Origin: Sepioteuthis lessoniana
Taxonomy: Eukaryota; Mollusca; Cephalopoda; Myopsida; Loliginidae
Direction: 5' to 3'
NCBI GenBank assembly: GCA_963585895.1
Contig: OY757904.1
Location: 20,871,717-20,935,716, forward strand
Length of the DNA: 64,000 bases
This document shows, in pieces, positions 62,718 to 64,000 of the stretch. The notes beneath the pieces are model-generated. The model did not search any database. It had not been told where the DNA came from and saw only the letters and a program-made list of their open reading frames with translations. Each line of letters opens with the position of its first letter. Position 1 is the first letter of the stretch. Both the position numbers and the translations under genes were made by a program.

Positions 62718-62990
62718 ATAATGTGGTGTAATGGTTATCGTCGTAAGAAATGGACACGGCGACACAAGTTCAAAATCCTGGACGAGACTGTTAGCATTTC
62801 ACATAGCTCTAATACCCGTGGGAAAGGTGTGAATCCAATTATTCTCCTCCTAGCTATGGATAAATAGTAGGACAGACTGGGTTCTTCAGCCTTGGTGAGG
62901 CAACTAGTCTAGGAGAAGGAAAACTCTGAATTCAAACCTTGACCTTGTGTCATATCCTGCCCGAGCAGAGGGGTTGGGTAAAAAAATGTA
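62718..62990 (+). mobile_element. SINE B, nearly full copy
   Basis: A box TGGTGTAATGG (62733-62743) fits the consensus; B box AAGTTCAAAATCC. The body is colinear with 2332-2621 apart from a deletion of about 25 bp near 62940 (the GTTAAACTCCGC segment). Ends GGGGTTGGGTAAAAAAATG. Confidence 0.9.
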
Positions 62991-62994
62991 AATT

Positions 62995-63435
62995 TTCATG
63001 ATTAGCTCTATTATTTAAGCATGTTTTCAAGTGGAGCCCAATATGTGTGATTAAGAAAAGTAACGACATATGATTTGCATAACACCCAAACCGAGACAAA
63101 AAAAAAATTCCGAACTTTATGGTCTCTATCAAACCCAGAACTTAATCCCCTTAATTACGCTATTAAAAACAAAAATGGAACTTCCTATCCAAATATTGGC
63201 TTGCTGAATACGGCTATTGAGAAGGAATAGAATAAGATGTCTGAAGAATTCATTTTGAAGGTATTCAAATCGTTTTGGAGGCATGTTGATACAATAATTA
63301 AAAAATAAAATGATGGTCATATTGAGTAAATTTATTGTTTTATGTCAATCTATATTTTGTTATTTTTAGATTAGAATTAATCTTGTTTTGTAATCGTTAA
63401 TTATTATACTAGAATATTCCTAATTTTGTTTGTGA
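62995..63435. other. Unassigned AT-rich DNA
   Basis: Nothing recognised. Confidence 0.45.
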
Positions 63436-63444
63436 AGTATAGCT

Positions 63445-63672
63445 AATTTGAATTCAGAGTTATACTTCTCCTAAACTGGTTGTCAAAGCAAAGCTAAAGA
63501 ATCTAATCTGCCCTATTATTTACCCATAGCTAGCAGAGGCTGAAGAGATGGATTTATACCTTTCCCAAGGTCATTAACGTGAAATGATACACACACTGCC
63601 TCATCCAGGATTTGAACTCAGATCGCTGATCCTATTTCTTTCGACGATAAATATCACCCCACGAGTATCTTC
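63445..63672 (-). mobile_element. SINE B copy, 3' end missing
   Basis: TTTGAATTCAGAGTTATACTT, CTGCCCTATTATTTACCC, CAGGATTTGAACTCAGATCG and TTTCGACGATAAATATCACCC. Confidence 0.85.
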
Positions 63673-63674
63673 TT

Positions 63675-64000
63675 TTGATGATGTATGACCAATCATTTAT
63701 TTATTCTTTGTATATGAGGGATGTTTTTTTTTAAAAATCGAATGATACGTGAGAATGTATTCCTTGGACATATGCGAAAAAGAAAACACAGAGAGAGAGA
63801 GAGAGAGAAAAGGGAAAGGAAAAAAAATCCTTGAAGAACACAATATTCCAAATACGATAAAATAGATATTTATTTCAGAAATAAACACAGTATTTGTACA
63901 ATAAAATGATAAATAGTTTTAAATTGTCAATGAAGAAACTTTTCTTTAGCCAATACCGGAATAACAAAAGTGTTGTTTAAAAAAAAAAAACAGTGAAATA
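63675..64000. other. AT-rich DNA with a (GA)n
   Basis: (GA)n at 63790-63808 and A-rich tracts; nothing else recognised. Confidence 0.5.

Overview
This looks like AT-rich metazoan nuclear DNA, most likely from a mollusc and probably an octopod or other cephalopod. That call is an inference. It rests on several tRNA-derived SINE families with good internal Pol III boxes, long (TA)n, (GT)n and (TC)n tracts, and layered copies of LINEs, LTR elements and mariner-like transposons. I found no convincing host protein-coding exon, tRNA gene or rRNA gene. Almost every long open frame is a transposon remnant, its antisense shadow, or a translated microsatellite.

Two LINE lineages dominate. One is an RTE-like, apurinic-endonuclease-type element whose 3' end finishes in ATG/CAT triplets. 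Copies lie at 96-422, 5339-6085, 12690-13430, 14405-14580, 16530-17040, 24262-24585, 25206-26133, 36611-36790, 39735-41175 and 41772-42271. The other is a restriction-like-endonuclease (RLE) type, with a CCHC finger and an RPD...VDF nuclease motif after the reverse transcriptase. It occurs at 9290-12180, 12520-12690, 17040-17165, 17625-17780, 27228-30715, 31335-31640, 32030-34290, 43240-43815, 44296-44480 and 56310-58065, and it usually ends in TAA repeats. All copies are broken.

Layered on these are several other element types. An LTR family (TGTTAT...ATAACA, 4-bp target duplications) has three cleanly bounded solo copies, two of them inside LINE reading frames, plus a fourth without a matching target duplication. 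Two other LTR-like families are present. There are three tRNA-derived SINE families (A, B and C here), an abundant composite repeat (H) that shares its 3' tail with SINE A, and mariner (DD34D) remnants. Target-site duplications allow the order of several nested insertions to be read: SINE A in an LTR at 48553-48799, SINE B in SINE A at 21123-21425, and LTRs in LINEs at 39901-40647 and 56550-57215.

The most interesting signal is a set of hammerhead-ribozyme-like motifs scattered through the window. Two at 53500-53543 (+) and 53838-53880 (-) have all three stems, both conserved core boxes and a GUC cleavage site. A third at 6304-6362 (-) is nearly complete, and five more are decayed or atypical. 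They belong to several unrelated sequence families and often lie beside (TA)n tracts. This fits Penelope-like or retrozyme-type retroelements, although no Penelope reverse transcriptase was recognised here. Other notable items are a twin-primed LINE insertion with its target duplication, an in-place inversion inside a LINE, a 450-bp duplication with no difference seen, and a 23-bp-arm palindrome inside a SINE.
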